Source: CAWCKS01 sp963763485 (GTDB lineage Bacteria; Pseudomonadota; Alphaproteobacteria; Rhizobiales; Xanthobacteraceae). From it: a DNA stretch of 64,000 bases. The position numbers and the translations under genes are program-made. Of the stretch, positions 41,745 through 50,995 are shown in pieces. Numbering within the stretch: position 1 is the stretch's first letter; every line of letters starts with the position of its first letter. A model generated the notes under the pieces. That model was not told the origin of the DNA and searched no databases. It saw nothing but the letters and a program-made list of their open reading frames with translations. The DNA lies in the NCBI GenBank assembly GCA_963763485.1, contig CAVXOW010000005.1, forward strand, positions 1,302,001 through 1,366,000, read 5' to 3'.

Positions 41745-42416
41745 TCAGCCCCGCCGCCCGCCTGCCGCATCGGCCCGATGCGACATCGGCAGCACAACGA
41801 CCTTTGTCCCGACGCCGACGCGTGAATAGAGGTCGGCCACGTCCTCGTTGGTCATGCGGATGCAGCCGGACGAGACCTGCTTGCCGATGGTCGAGGGATC
41901 ATTGGTGCCATGGATGCGGTACTGCGTGCCGCCGAGATACATGGCGCGGGCGCCGAGCGGATTGCCGGGGCCGCCGGCAACGAAGCGCGGCAGATACGGC
42001 TGGCGCGCGATCATTTCCGGCGGCGGATTCCAGTCCGGCCATTCGGCTTTCTTGCTGATCGCTTGCACACCCGACCAGGTAAATCCTTCGCGGCCGACAC
42101 CAATGCCGTAGCGCACCGCGCGGCCGCCGCCGAGGACAAGATAGAGATAAGTGTGCGGCGTATCGATGATGATGGTGCCGGCGGATTCGTTGCCGCGATA
42201 GCCCACGACCTGGCGCTGCAGATCGTCGGGCAACTCAGTGGCCGGCTGGTCCGGCTCGACAGGCTGCTGCTGCAACTGGTCATTGCCCGGCGGGATCATC
42301 GCGAAGGCGTCGAACGGCCCGGCCTTGGCTGGACCTGCCGCGATAAGCACGGCGACGGCGATCACTTCCGCGGTGAGGATGATTTTGGACAGACGGATAC
42401 GTTCGGGCGGACGCAT
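41745..42416 (-). CDS. L,D-transpeptidase (ErfK/YbiS/YhnG type)
   Basis: 223 residues. A signal or anchor segment (AEVIAVAVLIAAGPAKAG, about residues 15-33) is followed by a Gln/Pro linker and the L,D-transpeptidase domain: GTIIIDTPHTYLYLVLGGGRAVRYGIGVG (about 80-108), FTWSGVQAISKKAEWPDWNPP, and the catalytic core HGTNDPSTIGKQVSSGCIRM (about 170-189) with the nucleophilic Cys and conserved His and Arg. Periplasmic; it makes 3-3 cross-links in peptidoglycan or attaches proteins to it. Strong assignment; the gene is single. Confidence 0.93.
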   Translation of the reverse strand: MRPPERIRLSKIILTAEVIAVAVLIAAGPAKAGPFDAFAMIPPGNDQLQQQPVEPDQPATELPDDLQRQVVGYRGNESAGTIIIDTPHTYLYLVLGGGRAVRYGIGVGREGFTWSGVQAISKKAEWPDWNPPPEMIARQPYLPRFVAGGPGNPLGARAMYLGGTQYRIHGTNDPSTIGKQVSSGCIRMTNEDVADLYSRVGVGTKVVVLPMSHRADAAGGRRG

Positions 42417-42855
42417 GGCTTCCCCCAGCGGTGTTGAGCTGTTTTGGTTGCGGAGATCGAACAGACAGGTGATAATTCAACGCCGATCGGGGTGCGAGGT
42501 TCCGCGGGGAGTCCCTGAGCCGCGTCCGCAGGGCGTTGCTGAAAGCTTGCCCGCCGGGCGGAAGATGAGTTCAGATGGGTCTCATCGCATCAGGAATCGA
42601 ATCCGAAGTCACTGCCAACTCGACAATACTGGCAATTCGCGCAGGCTGCACGATAGCCGATCTCGTCAAGGTGGCGATGGCGCAGTGCTCGTTCATGCGC
42701 TATGATTTCGCCGTGAAATGATGTCGCCATCAATCCGGCAGTCACACACCGTATATTGTTAACCTGAATTGCCGCAGGGAGACTAAGCAGAGGTCTCCTG
42801 GTGTTTGTCACACTGAAAATACCAATCACTGACAAATTCATCAGAGGGTACAACA
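42417..42855. other. Intergenic region, nothing recognised
   Basis: 439 bp, noticeably less GC-rich than the surroundings, between the L,D-transpeptidase (minus) and NTF2-like (plus) genes. It must hold both promoters. The minus-strand frame at 42590-42856 shows no known motif and ends at the next gene's start, so I do not call a gene. Confidence 0.5.
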
Positions 42856-43269
42856 ATGGGTATGAATCTCGATCGGGTTAACAAGTGGTACACCGATTTT
42901 GACGCAGCCTATCTTGATCCCGTGGTCGCCATATACGCGAAGAACGCGATACTGACGGTCGGAGCCGGCGACTTAGGCGGCGTTGTCCCCTACGGCGGAC
43001 ACTTCGTCGGAACGGACCAGATCCGAAACTACTACGCCTGGCGTTTCTCGATGCGCACGGTGGCGAAGACTGGAATGATCCGGCCGTTTTGCGGATTTAC
43101 CGCAGGCGGATTAGTGCAGGAATTCGGCCCGTGGGTCATTATCGGAGGCAGGATCCAGGACACGCACACCGACACAAGCCCGATCTACAAAGGCCCGTTC
43201 CTGCATGTGTGGGCCTTCGATAGCACAGGCCACGTGACGTCCCTCAGCATGTTTTTTGCGGTCCCGTAA
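42856..43269 (+). CDS. NTF2-like (SnoaL-fold) protein preceding a cyclase regulator
   Basis: 137 residues with an NTF2-like cone: a first helix (LDRVNKWYTDFDAAYLDPVVAIYAKNAILTV), a loop GGHFVGTDQIRNYYAWRFSM, then long strands (PWVIIGGRIQDTH, GPFLHVWAFDSTGHVTSLSMFFAV). A hydrophobic pocket is lined by several Trp, Tyr and Phe. It could bind a small ligand. It starts 26 bp before the large adenylate-cyclase/ATPase gene (stop 43269, start 43296) on the same strand, so the two are almost certainly one unit; it may supply the signal or a partner. Function unknown. Confidence 0.75.
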   Translation: MGMNLDRVNKWYTDFDAAYLDPVVAIYAKNAILTVGAGDLGGVVPYGGHFVGTDQIRNYYAWRFSMRTVAKTGMIRPFCGFTAGGLVQEFGPWVIIGGRIQDTHTDTSPIYKGPFLHVWAFDSTGHVTSLSMFFAVP

Positions 43270-43295
43270 GACCAACGAGCCGTCGTGAGGCCACC

Positions 43296-46200
43296 GTGGC
43301 AATCTGTGGGACATGCGGGTCCTACTACGATGCCCTCCTTGGAGGGTGCAACCGTTGTGCGGCCGGCCAGGAACGCCGGTGCCAGTGGTGCGACTACATC
43401 GTCGAGGCCAACGACGTCTTCTGCAGCAAGTGCGGTCACAAGCTGTTGCCCACAGGAGTTGAGGGGAGCGATGGGCTCGTTCGCCCCCTGAAGCCGAACG
43501 CGGGCGTCACCGCGCCGCGGACCGCTCTCGTCGTCCCGGGTGAACGCAAGCAAGTGACCGTGCTGTTCGCCGACATCGTTGAATCAACCGCGATGATCCG
43601 CGACCTCGACTCGGAACAAACGAGCGAAATGCTCGATCCCGTTGTCCGTGGAATGGCGAAAGCGGTCAAAGCCCATGGCGGGCTGGTCGCCGGCCTGCTG
43701 GGTGACGGATTGAAGGGAATCTTTGGCGCTCCATTGGCGCAAGCAGATCATGCCGAACGGGCTTGTGTAGCGGCGCTGGAAATTCGCGATCTGGGCGGCG
43801 TCGGAAAGCCACAGATCCGCATCGGCCTCAATTCAGGCGAGGTCGTCATGCGCGCGCTGGAGACAGGCGCCGACGGCGACTACGACGCGATGGGCATGCC
43901 CGTTCACATCGCCGCGCGGCTGGAGCAACTCGCGCAGCCCGGCAAGATTTGTCTTTCCGCGACGACAGCGCATCTCGTGAGAGATCGCTTTCACATCCGG
44001 CGCCTCGGACTGGTGACCGCCAAGGGTATCGTGCAATCGATCGAGATGTTCGAGCTTGTCCGCCGGCGTCATGCACGGAGCCGATGGGAGAGCTGGGAGC
44101 CCAACCGTCTCACTGAGTTTGTCGGACGCGCCGAGCAGCTTCGCCTGATGCAGGAAAAGCTTGATCTCGCCGCCAGCGGAAGCGGCCAGTTGATCGCTGT
44201 CACCGGGGAAGCCGGCGCGGGGAAGTCGCGACTGCTTTACGAGCTCTTGCGCCGCGAGACGGGGTTGCAGGGCTGGACGGTCATGACAGCCTCAGCGGAC
44301 GCTGATGACAGTCGATCGGGCTTTCGCCCCTTTGCGACGATGCTGCGGACCTGGCTCGGCATTGGGCCCGATGACGCGCCAGCGCGGGTGCGAACGGAGC
44401 TGCGGGAGCACTTGCTTGAGCTCGGCGGCATGGGGCCGCAGGAGCGGTCGGCCCTCGCCGCGTTACTGGATATCCCATCCGAAGACGATCTGCCCTCCGC
44501 CGGCGGTCCTGAGTTACGACGCCGGATCATGAATGCGACTGTAGAACTGGTGCAACAATGCGCCAGTCGTCACCCGACCTTGCTGATCTTTGAAGACATC
44601 CACTGGCTCGACAAGGACAGTCTGGATTTATTGCGCATGCTTGAGGCGAGCACACCAAGCATGCCGATGACGCTTGTCGTCACCTATCGACCGCCATCGC
44701 CGATGCTCATCGGCGATCATACCGGGATGACGATGATATCGCTGCCGCGGCTATCTGAGGATGATGCGCGGCACATTCTCGACGTGAAGCTCGGCCGGCA
44801 CGCTTCGCTTGCCGCTATCAAGGACAACGTGATCGCACGCTCACAGGGTATACCGCTGTTCCTTGAGGAAATTGCCCGATGCCTCATCGAGGACGGCACC
44901 CTCGTGTTGCGCGCGGGCCGTTACCAGGCGGTGCGCGCCGATAAACCGTATGCTGTACCCGACAGCATTCGAGGAATTCTCGCCGAGAGAATTGATCGGC
45001 TGCCTCGGCGGAGCAAGGAGATCGTGCAGTTCGCGTGTGTCGTCGGGCGGGAAATTCCACTTCGACTTCTATGTCACGTCATGGGTTGCCGTGATGTCGA
45101 GCTCGATGCCGATCTGAAGGCTCTCGCCGATGCAGGGCTGCTCCAGCGACCCGGCAGTGAACTGGAACAGCGACTGGTCTTCAATCACGTGCTGACCCAG
45201 GAGGTCGCATATGCGGGCTTGCTGCAGCAACGCCGAAGGCAAATCCATGGCGAGATCCTCGCAGCCTTTGAAGCGTTATATCCCGATCGACTCGACGAAC
45301 ATGTCGAGACGCTTGCTCACCACGCCGCCCAGGCGAGGCTGTGGGACAAGGCCTCGGAATATCTACGCCGCGCGGCGCGTAAGGCGATCGAACGGTCCGG
45401 ACATGCCCAGGCAGTGCGGTTTCTGCGCGAAGGGCTTGAGGCACTATCTTTCTCTGATGGAGAGGTTCGCAAGAAGGAGCATGCCGAACTGGAGTTGCGC
45501 TTGCTCTTGCGCGTAGCCTTCAACGCAATTGGAAATTATCGCGAGCGGCTCGAGAACCTCGATCGGGCTCAATCGCTCGCCAAACGCACCGGACGCAGGT
45601 CGTTGCTGCCGTCACTGATGGTTTCTCGGGCTAGCGTCGTTCTGCAAGTCGAGAATGTATCCGACGCCCTTGCGATATGCGCCAAAGCTCGCCGCGATGC
45701 GAGCCGGCGGGGAGACAACGAAACGCGCGTTATTGCCGGTTACATGTTGAGCCGCAGCTACTTTTACAACGGACAGTTCCGACGGTCGCTCTCTGCTGCC
45801 CGACAGGCCCTGGCACTCGTGCGCGCAGAGCCCGCGAAAGTCCGACACGGTGGCGGGTTCGGAAGCTCGGAGGTCATGCTCTTGACCCAGATGGCGCAAT
45901 CGCAGGCTTGCCTCGGAGAGTTTTCCGATGGAGCGGCGAACGGCGAAGCGGCTCTCCGGATTGCTGAGCGGCTTGGTAGGGATTTCGATATCGGTCTGGC
46001 AAGCTACGGGATCGGAATGGTGCATCTCTATGCCGGCGATCTTGGGTCGTCGGTTGCAATCTTGGAGAGAGGGTTGCGCGCCGTCGAGACGGGCCAGCCA
46101 GCCCAATCGATCTTCGCCATGCTCGGCGGTCTAACAAGTTATGCTTATCTGCAAGCCGGTGCCAAGGATGCCGCGCTCGCACTTTGTCGGCGAGTCCTCT

Positions 46201-46583
46201 CCTATGAGGAAGAATCCTATCATCACGCCAACTGGGCGCGCCTCTATGGCGCGATGATTTTGTGCGAAACTGGGCAAGTGCAAGAGGCGTTGGGCCTCGC
46301 TAGGCGAGCTTCCCAGGTTGCGCGGCGCTGGGGCTATGTTGTTCAGGCGGTGTGGAGCGACCTTCTGCTTGCTCAGTTTCTCCAGACCGACGATCCGCAG
46401 CAGGCGCGACGCCATCTCAAGAAAGCCATGCAACTCGGTGAGATGATCGAGATGCGGCCGTGCCTGGTGCGATGTCTCATTCAGAGCAGCCAACTCTATC
46501 GCCAGGAAAGTCAAGACCGTCGCGCGGCCGAGGCTCTTGGTCGCGCCAAGAAGCTCGCGCGTTCGATACGTATGCTGGTGTAG
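43296..46583 (+). CDS. Zinc-ribbon / class III adenylate cyclase / AAA ATPase / helical-repeat regulator
   Basis: 1095 residues from GTG 43296. Four CxxC pairs (C4/C7, C18/C21, C29/C32, C43/C46) make a double zinc ribbon. The class III nucleotide-cyclase domain (about 84-255) has the metal Asp93 in FADIVEST and Asp137 in LLGDGLKGIF; the transition-state Asn position is His204 in VHIAARLE while Arg208 is kept. An AAA/STAND ATPase follows: Walker A GEAGAGKS (304-311), Walker B near LLIFEDIHWLD and a MalT-like arm. From about 640 to the end there are tetratricopeptide-type repeats. Such proteins are large signal-sensing switches. The cyclase may be weak because of His204. The small NTF2-like gene just upstream is its likely partner. 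Confidence 0.88.
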   Translation: MAICGTCGSYYDALLGGCNRCAAGQERRCQWCDYIVEANDVFCSKCGHKLLPTGVEGSDGLVRPLKPNAGVTAPRTALVVPGERKQVTVLFADIVESTAMIRDLDSEQTSEMLDPVVRGMAKAVKAHGGLVAGLLGDGLKGIFGAPLAQADHAERACVAALEIRDLGGVGKPQIRIGLNSGEVVMRALETGADGDYDAMGMPVHIAARLEQLAQPGKICLSATTAHLVRDRFHIRRLGLVTAKGIVQSIEMFELVRRRHARSRWESWEPNRLTEFVGRAEQLRLMQEKLDLAASGSGQLIAVTGEAGAGKSRLLYELLRRETGLQGWTVMTASADADDSRSGFRPFATMLRTWLGIGPDDAPARVRTELREHLLELGGMGPQERSALAALLDIPSEDDLPSAGGPELRRRIMNATVELVQQCASRHPTLLIFEDIHWLDKDSLDLLRMLEASTPSMPMTLVVTYRPPSPMLIGDHTGMTMISLPRLSEDDARHILDVKLGRHASLAAIKDNVIARSQGIPLFLEEIARCLIEDGTLVLRAGRYQAVRADKPYAVPDSIRGILAERIDRLPRRSKEIVQFACVVGREIPLRLLCHVMGCRDVELDADLKALADAGLLQRPGSELEQRLVFNHVLTQEVAYAGLLQQRRRQIHGEILAAFEALYPDRLDEHVETLAHHAAQARLWDKASEYLRRAARKAIERSGHAQAVRFLREGLEALSFSDGEVRKKEHAELELRLLLRVAFNAIGNYRERLENLDRAQSLAKRTGRRSLLPSLMVSRASVVLQVENVSDALAICAKARRDASRRGDNETRVIAGYMLSRSYFYNGQFRRSLSAARQALALVRAEPAKVRHGGGFGSSEVMLLTQMAQSQACLGEFSDGAANGEAALRIAERLGRDFDIGLASYGIGMVHLYAGDLGSSVAILERGLRAVETGQPAQSIFAMLGGLTSYAYLQAGAKDAALALCRRVLSYEEESYHHANWARLYGAMILCETGQVQEALGLARRASQVARRWGYVVQAVWSDLLLAQFLQTDDPQQARRHLKKAMQLGEMIEMRPCLVRCLIQSSQLYRQESQDRRAAEALGRAKKLARSIRMLV

Positions 46584-46597
46584 CTTGAGCTACGCAG

Positions 46598-46909
46598 TCA
46601 GCCTGGCGGCGCGTCAGGCGATCCCTCGATCGGCTCGCCGAGCTCGCGCGCCAATATGGCTTCGGCGTCGGCTCTTGTGAGGCCGATCTGCTGCGCGAAG
46701 GCGAGATACTCTTTGCGTGAGGCGTCGAGCTTGGCCTGCCAGAGCGCCGGCATCGGCGAATTCGGGACCGACTTCCGCAGCGACAACAGCATTTGTTTTG
46801 CGGTTCGGCAAACGCCGAGCAGCAGGCTGAGGCTCTGCTTGTTCTTCTCCTCCGCAATCTCCCGCATCGACAGGATCTTGCCGGAGAACGGATTTTCCAG
46901 ATCGGTCAC
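46598..46909 (-). CDS. Hypothetical small protein
   Basis: About 103 residues if GTG 46909 is the start; the frame continues to 46978 and ATG 46867 is also possible. Helical and charged: SMREIAEEKNKQSLSLLLGVCRTAKQMLLSLRKSVPNSPMPALWQAKLDASRKEYLAFAQQIGLTRADAEAILARELGEP. The last part resembles a helix-turn-helix-like pair (LTRADAEAILARELG). No recognised family. It overlaps no other gene and the frame has good third-position GC. Convergent with the cyclase gene. Confidence 0.45.
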   Translation of the reverse strand: MTDLENPFSGKILSMREIAEEKNKQSLSLLLGVCRTAKQMLLSLRKSVPNSPMPALWQAKLDASRKEYLAFAQQIGLTRADAEAILARELGEPIEGSPDAPPG

Positions 46910-47067
46910 GACATCATTCCAGCACGACGCGTTACGCCGCTGGATGCCTAGCGCGATGCAACAAGGAGCGAAAGGCACCGTGGCGCATAGACCGTTTTCA
47001 TCGTTGCAGGTCTATCGGAAACATGCACGATGAACCTTGTCACAATGATGATCACAGGTATCACGCT

Positions 47068-48126
47068 ATGTCAGATCGCATCCGCGTTGGAATTATCGGC
47101 GCCGGCGCCAACACGCGCCTGAAGCATATCCCGGGCCTGCGCACGCAGAATAGCGTCGAACTGGTCGGGCTTGCCAACCGCACCGAAGAATCGACGCGCA
47201 AGGCGGCCAAGGAACTCGATATCCCGAAGGTCTATGCCGACTGGACCGAGCTCGTGAAAGACCCGGCGATCGACGCAGTTTGCATCGGCACCTGGCCCTA
47301 TATGCACGCGCAGATGACGATCGCGGCGCTCGATGCCGGCAAGCACGTGTTGTGCGAAGCGCGAATGGCGATGAATGCGAAGGAGGCGCACGCCATGCTC
47401 GCGGCGTCGCGCCGCAATCCCTCGCGCATCGCGCAGATCGTGCCGGCGCCGATGACGTTGCCGGTCGATCGCACGGTCGTCGACCTGATCGCCGACGGCG
47501 CGCTCGGCGATATCATCGCCGTCGATTTCCGCGTCTCGACCGGGGATTTTCCGAACCCGGCAACGCCGCATCACTGGCGCAACAACCGCGACCTCTCCGG
47601 CAACAACGTGATGTCGATGGGTATCTGGTACGAGGGCATGATGCGCTGGGTCGGCGCCGCGGCATCTGCTTTCGCGGTCGGCCAGGTGGTCGTGCCGTAC
47701 CGGCGCGACGCCTCCGGCAAGCGCGTCGGCATCGCGATCCCCGACCACATCGACGTCTCCGGCCACCTGGAGCAGGGCGGCCAGTACCGTCTCATGGTGT
47801 CGTCGGTGATCGGGCATGCGCCGAACCGGGTCGCGGCCTATGTCTATGGCGACAAGGGCACGCTCACCTACATCCAGCCGAACGAGGGCGACGCGCACCT
47901 GCTGGTCGGCAAGAAGGGCGGCAGCGGGCTTAGCCCCCTGTCGATCGATCCGGCGAAGCAGGGCGGCTGGCGGGTCGAGGAGGAGTTCGTCAACGCGATC
48001 CGCGGCAACGAGCCGGTGACGCATACCGACTTCGTCACCGGCACGAAATATATGGAATGGACCGACGCGGTTGCCGAATCGCTGCGTACGCGGTGCGAGG
48101 TGAAGCTGCCGCTCCTCTCGGTGTGA
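47068..48126 (+). CDS. Gfo/Idh/MocA family oxidoreductase
   Basis: 352 residues from ATG 47068; the frame opens farther but the first 15 residues are unlikely. The N-terminal Rossmann motif is IRVGIIGAGANTRLKHIPGL, then VELVGLANRTEES and AVCIGTWPYMHAQMTIAALDAGKHVLCEARMA. In this family the last segment is usually C-E-K-P with a catalytic Lys; here it is CEAR, so Lys is replaced. The C-terminal alpha/beta domain includes GALGDIIAVDFRVSTGDFPNPATPHHWRNN and GDKGTLTYIQPNEGDAHLLV. It probably oxidises a sugar-like or inositol-like compound, but the missing Lys makes the reaction uncertain. Confidence 0.85.
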   Translation: MSDRIRVGIIGAGANTRLKHIPGLRTQNSVELVGLANRTEESTRKAAKELDIPKVYADWTELVKDPAIDAVCIGTWPYMHAQMTIAALDAGKHVLCEARMAMNAKEAHAMLAASRRNPSRIAQIVPAPMTLPVDRTVVDLIADGALGDIIAVDFRVSTGDFPNPATPHHWRNNRDLSGNNVMSMGIWYEGMMRWVGAAASAFAVGQVVVPYRRDASGKRVGIAIPDHIDVSGHLEQGGQYRLMVSSVIGHAPNRVAAYVYGDKGTLTYIQPNEGDAHLLVGKKGGSGLSPLSIDPAKQGGWRVEEEFVNAIRGNEPVTHTDFVTGTKYMEWTDAVAESLRTRCEVKLPLLSV

Positions 48127-48139
48127 TGCTGGAATTGCG

Positions 48140-48165
48140 GTCGTCCCCGCGAACGCGGGGACGAC
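48140..48165. repeat. REP-like hairpin
   Basis: GTCGTCCCCGC-GAAC-GCGGGGACGAC is an exact 11-bp stem just after the Gfo/Idh/MocA gene (stop 48126). It has the same core as the second hairpin of the 40545 and 55966 elements. No U-run follows. Confidence 0.75.
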
Positions 48166-48329
48166 ACCGGTGATGCGCTGTGCCGTTTCAAATCGTGGAA
48201 CATTGCGCGCCGCAAAAGCTCTTTCCAACGCGAGGAAACGGCATACACTTTGCGGATAGCCGAGCGCCCGGTCGAACGCGCGTTGCGCAGAGCAACGCTT
48301 AGAAAAAAAGCTCAGCAGGAGGCAACGCC

Positions 48330-49187
48330 ATGCTTACCAACACAGTCGAAGTGCAGCCGATCGCCGGCGCCCTGGGCGCCGAGATCCACGGGGTCGATCT
48401 CGCCAACATGAGCGACGCCGAATTCAGCGACGTCCACCAGGCGTTCCTCGACAACTGCGTCGTGTTCTTCCGCGAGCAAAAGCTGACACCGGCGCAGCAG
48501 GTGCAGCTTGCCAGGCGCTTTGGTGAGATCCATTTTCATCCGTTCATTCAGGGCCTGCAGGAACAGCCGGAGATCATCGAGATCATCAAGCGCGAAGACG
48601 ACAAGCGCAATTTCGGGGGCGTCTGGCACACCGACCAGGCCTTCTCGCCGAAGCCCGCGATGGCGACGCTTCTGTATGCGAAGCAGAGCCCGAAGGCCGG
48701 CGGCGACACCATGTTCACCAACATGTATCTCGCCTACGAGACGCTGTCGGACGGGATGAAACAGCTGATCAAGGATTTGCGCACCGTCAACCTCGGCGAT
48801 CGCAACAAGCAGGTGGACGGCGTGTCACGCACCCAGCGCACCAAGGAGGCGATGTCGGGGATGCGCGCCAAGGAGGCCGACGAAGGCGTCGAGACCGATA
48901 GCGAGCATCCGCTCGTGCGCACCCACCCCGAGACCGGCCGCAAGGGACTTTATCTCTCCTCGCATACCGTGCGCTTTGCCGGCATGACGGAGAAGGAGAG
49001 CGCACCGCTGCTGAACTTCCTGAAAGAGCACGCGACCCAGCCCGGGCTGACCTGCCGCTTCCGCTGGGACGTCGGGTCGCTCGCGATCTGGGACAATCGC
49101 TGCACCCAGCATATCGCGCTCAACGACTACCAGGGCCAGCGGCGGGTGATGCACCGCATCACGGTGGCCGGCGACAAGCCGATGTGA
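48330..49187 (+). CDS. TauD/TfdA family Fe(II)/2-oxoglutarate dioxygenase
   Basis: 285 residues from ATG 48330 with AGGAGGCAACGCC upstream. The 2-His-1-Asp facial triad is visible: His100 and Asp102 in VWHTDQAF, and His261 in NRCTQHIALND. A 2-oxoglutarate Arg follows at Arg272 or Arg276 in RRVMHRITV. The GAEIHGVDL start and FREQKLTPAQQVQLARRFGEIHFHP are typical. Members hydroxylate sulfonates, phenoxyacids or related compounds; the substrate here is unknown. The gene follows the Gfo/Idh/MocA gene by 200 bp, probably a separate unit. Confidence 0.9.
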   Translation: MLTNTVEVQPIAGALGAEIHGVDLANMSDAEFSDVHQAFLDNCVVFFREQKLTPAQQVQLARRFGEIHFHPFIQGLQEQPEIIEIIKREDDKRNFGGVWHTDQAFSPKPAMATLLYAKQSPKAGGDTMFTNMYLAYETLSDGMKQLIKDLRTVNLGDRNKQVDGVSRTQRTKEAMSGMRAKEADEGVETDSEHPLVRTHPETGRKGLYLSSHTVRFAGMTEKESAPLLNFLKEHATQPGLTCRFRWDVGSLAIWDNRCTQHIALNDYQGQRRVMHRITVAGDKPM

Positions 49188-49333
49188 GGGGCGGACACGT
49201 GGGGTGGGCAAGGGCGCTGAAGGCGCCGTGCCCACGTGTTCAGCCGGCAAAGTTGTTCAGCCAGCAATGTTGGTGGGTGGTCAAGGCGGTGTTTGTCGGC
49301 GGCCGGCTTTCGGACCCTACAAGCCAGAGTGGC

Positions 49334-49507
49334 TCAGTCCTTTTCGCCCATTGCCTTGCCGGTCACACGGTTGATCAGGTGCGGCAGCGAGCAAGCCGCG
49401 CAACGGACCAAATCGTAGCGGTTTCGGTCCGACGGATCGGGGTCGGCGGCAATCATGTGCTGGACCATCGCGCCGGTGGTCGGGCAGCGGAACAGAGCGG
49501 GCTTCAT
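49334..49507 (-). CDS. Small zinc-ribbon-like protein
   Basis: 57 residues from ATG 49507. Cys8 in FRCPTTG and the pair Cys36/Cys39 in VRCAAC look like metal ligands (a fourth Cys or His is not obvious; HLINR lies nearby). The pattern MKPxLFRCPxTG...CxxCxxxHLxNRxTGK is, as I recall, common among short unnamed Bradyrhizobiaceae proteins. It is too short for a confident function; a small metal-binding adaptor is likely. A hairpin with a T-run lies just upstream of it (see the terminator at 49562). Confidence 0.65.
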   Translation of the reverse strand: MKPALFRCPTTGAMVQHMIAADPDPSDRNRYDLVRCAACSLPHLINRVTGKAMGEKD

Positions 49508-49561
49508 CCTGGGTCCAGTCACATTCCTGCTTGTCGGCAAACGCCTTCAATCCCGGTTTTG

Positions 49562-49601
49562 AGCAAAGAAAAACCGCCGGAAGCCGCCAAACTTCCGGCG
49601 G
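49562..49601 (-). terminator. Intrinsic-type terminator for minus-strand transcription
   Basis: CCGCCGGAAG (49574-49583) and CTTCCGGCGG (49592-49601) form an exact 10-bp stem with an 8-nt loop; on the minus strand the right end is followed by TTTTTC. It lies about 170 bp downstream of the MFS gene's stop and 55 bp upstream of the small zinc-ribbon gene, so it probably ends the MFS transcript. Confidence 0.75.
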
Positions 49602-49774
49602 GATTAAGTCGGCGCTTCAGAGGGATCGAAGAAGCGCCCGCCCGTTGAAGAGGGGTCCCGTCAACGGACCGTCATAATTTAGCCTTCTGGCAAACCAGGC
49701 CCAACTAAGGGATTCCCCTTAGGGAGCGCACGGACGCGGGGGTGGCAAGGCCGGAGCCGTCAACGGCCTGCGGG

Positions 49775-50995
49775 CTACGCCTGCTTGCTGGCGAGAGCGA
49801 TCAGCCCCAATGCGGTCGCGCAACAGGCAAAACTGCCGACCACCAGCGGTACGGGCGAAGCGTTGTACATCAGCCCGATCGCCGAAGAGATCACCGCCGA
49901 CATCAAGGTGGTGCTGCCGCCATAGAGCGAGGAGGCGGTGCCGGCGATCGCCCCGTGTGGCTCGAGCGCGAGTGCGGTGAAGTTTGCCGAGTTCATCAGC
50001 AGCAACGAATTCAGCACGAAGAACGTCGCCATGAACAGCACGAACGACAGCGCGCCGGTCAGCGCTGCGAAGCTCGCACCGAGCGCGGTCAGCGTGCAGA
50101 TGACGAGCGACCAGCGCGCGATCCTGCGCATGCCGTACCGCGCGACAAGCCGCGAATTCGAGAAGGCAGCAAAACCCATGGTCACGGCGATCGCGCTGAA
50201 GGCGAGCGTGAAATACTGCCCAAGTCCGTAGTAGCTGCCGATCACCAGAGGCGAGGAGACCAGGAAGGCGAGCGGGCAGCCCTGGCAGGCGCCGCCGGCC
50301 ACCGTCACAAGCGCGCTCTGCCTTGTGGTCAGGAAGCGCCTGAATGCGTCGAACAGCGACGGCAGCTCAAGCGGCCGGCGCTGCGCGATCGGCTGCGTCT
50401 CGGGAAAGCGGCGCAACGCCCAGACGAGCGTGATTGCGCCATGGACGAGCAGAACCATGAACAGCGCCTGCCAGTTCGAGGCGGCCAGAATGAGCTGGCC
50501 GATGCCGGGTGCCGCGATCGGCGCGATGAACAGCACCATGGTGACGAGCGACATCAGGCTCGCCATGCGGCGGCCGACATAACAATCGCGCACGGCCGAG
50601 GTGATGACCACGCGCGGACTGGCCGACGCGAGCCCTTGCGTCAACCGGGCGGCGAGCAGCACGGTGAATGATGGCGCCACGACGCAGATCAGCGACGCGA
50701 TGGAATAAAGCGCCAGGCCTGCGATCAGGACGCTGCGGCGGCCGAAGCGGTCGGAGATCGGCCCGACGATGAACTGGCCGAGCGAAAAGCCGACGAAGAA
50801 AATCGTCAGCACGAGTTGTTGCGCGTTGGCGTTTTGCAGGGCGTAGGCGGCTGCGATCTGCGGCAAGGCCGACAGCATGATCGATACCGCGAGCGCGTTG
50901 ATCGCCATCGCGCTCGAGGCGAACACCACGAACTCGGTTAATCCCATCGGCTGGTGCGAGGCTTGAGCCTCGTCGGCAAGTCCGGCCGATGGCAT
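49775..50995 (-). CDS. MFS drug-efflux transporter (Bcr/CflA type)
   Basis: The start is set at ATG 50995 (406 residues) because the longer frame to 51634 reads through low-complexity sequence and overlaps the BVMO gene. The protein has twelve predicted membrane helices. The MFS loop GPISDRFGRRSVL (about 70-82) is the D-R-x-G-R-R signature; ALYSIASLICVVAPSFTVLLAARLTQG follows, and the second half begins near the middle with a cytoplasmic loop (RRFPETQPIAQRRPLEL). Bcr/CflA family members export drugs and other small molecules with proton exchange. GGAGAT lies 10 nt before the ATG. Intrinsic terminator downstream at 49562. Confidence 0.9.
   Translation of the reverse strand: MPSAGLADEAQASHQPMGLTEFVVFASSAMAINALAVSIMLSALPQIAAAYALQNANAQQLVLTIFFVGFSLGQFIVGPISDRFGRRSVLIAGLALYSIASLICVVAPSFTVLLAARLTQGLASASPRVVITSAVRDCYVGRRMASLMSLVTMVLFIAPIAAPGIGQLILAASNWQALFMVLLVHGAITLVWALRRFPETQPIAQRRPLELPSLFDAFRRFLTTRQSALVTVAGGACQGCPLAFLVSSPLVIGSYYGLGQYFTLAFSAIAVTMGFAAFSNSRLVARYGMRRIARWSLVICTLTALGASFAALTGALSFVLFMATFFVLNSLLLMNSANFTALALEPHGAIAGTASSLYGGSTTLMSAVISSAIGLMYNASPVPLVVGSFACCATALGLIALASKQA

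Noticed and set aside
47071..48228. 385-codon minus-strand frame opposite the Gfo/Idh/MocA gene
   Set aside because: Shadow of the plus-strand oxidoreductase with clear Rossmann and C-terminal motifs.
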